Shown here in pieces: positions 63,805-64,000 of a stretch of 64,000 bases of DNA. The DNA comes from Paraburkholderia sp. C35 (GTDB lineage: Bacteria > Pseudomonadota > Gammaproteobacteria > Burkholderiales > Burkholderiaceae). A program made the translations under genes and the position numbers. Under the pieces are notes generated by a model. It had not been told where the DNA came from. It saw nothing but the letters and a program-made list of their open reading frames with translations, and made no database searches. Where the stretch lies: the NCBI RefSeq assembly GCF_003121405.1, contig NZ_QBUY01000004.1, positions 1-64,000 of the forward strand, given 5' to 3'. The stretch's first letter is position 1; each line of letters opens with the position of its first letter.

Positions 63805-64000
63805 ATGCAAGTATTCGGCAACGTCGCGACCGTACCGGCGCGCAAGGAAAGTAAGACTACCGGAAAGGGATACTACGAATTACGGCTGTGCGAGAGTCAA
63901 CGCGGAACGGACCCGGAGCCTACATGGTATACGGTGCGCATCATGAAAGATGTAGAGCCACAACTCTCAAAAGGCGATTTCGTAAAAGTGACGGGCAAGT
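63805..64000 (+). CDS. OB-fold ssDNA-binding-like protein, 5' part
   Basis: The ATG at 63,805 has AAGGACAAAG upstream. The visible 65 residues start MQVFGNVATVPARKESKTTG and continue TWYTVRIMKDVEPQLSKGDF, the pattern of an SSB-like OB fold. The gene runs past the right edge. It probably belongs to the same integrative-element or plasmid replication module as the preceding gene. Confidence 0.7.
   Translation, partial: MQVFGNVATVPARKESKTTGKGYYELRLCESQRGTDPEPTWYTVRIMKDVEPQLSKGDFVKVTGK

Noticed and set aside
1-64000. CRISPR array
   Set aside because: I saw no series of equally spaced direct repeats of 24-40 bp; the repeats present are pairs or palindromes, and no cas gene is visible.

Overview
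The window looks like a chromosome of a Burkholderia/Paraburkholderia-type betaproteobacterium. The support is high GC, a def-fmt-lysE-htpX / dprA-trx-topB block, GTP-type PEP carboxykinase, a DUF4148 secreted protein and an exaC/eutBC/eat ethanolamine cluster. This is inferred from gene content; no search was run.

Four regions can be separated. (1) 1 to about 11,540 is an integrated element ending in a tyrosine integrase (9,686-11,356) next to htpX. Its cargo is mostly exported: a lipoprotein, an NlpC/P60 hydrolase, three related small secreted proteins, a probable outer-membrane protein and a 46-aa membrane peptide. Most cargo genes have their own leader: a GGGTGC/GCACCC-type palindrome, a promoter with a 16-bp spacer, a hairpin and a strong AAGGAGGA site. 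Most end in their own hairpin terminator. (2) 11,556-42,769 is core chromosome: translation start (def, fmt), DNA processing (dprA, topB), gluconeogenesis (pckG), two membrane anti-sigma-type proteins and an ECF sigma factor, an aminotransferase/omega-amidase/binding-protein set, the RNA helicase dbpA, tRNA-Lys(CTT), and a compartment-free ethanolamine pathway. In that pathway eat imports ethanolamine, EutBC makes acetaldehyde and ammonia, and the aldehyde dehydrogenase makes acetate. (3) 43,137-53,646 is a defence island: a complete type I Zorya operon (zorA-zorB-zorC-zorD, minus strand) followed after 53 bp by a DUF262/DUF1524 (GmrSD-type) nuclease-like gene. (4) 53,650-64,000 is gene-poor accessory DNA. 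It holds decayed HIT, HNH and IS5-type transposase genes, a duplicated intergenic block of about 370 bp, a 26-bp perfect inverted repeat, and at the right edge the start of an integrative-element or plasmid backbone (replication-relaxation protein, then an OB-fold ssDNA-binding-like protein).

The items most worth attention are the Zorya plus GmrSD-type arrangement with an exact 80-residue duplication in the ZorA tail, the repeated regulatory cassette of the left island, and the inverted and direct repeats near the right edge.
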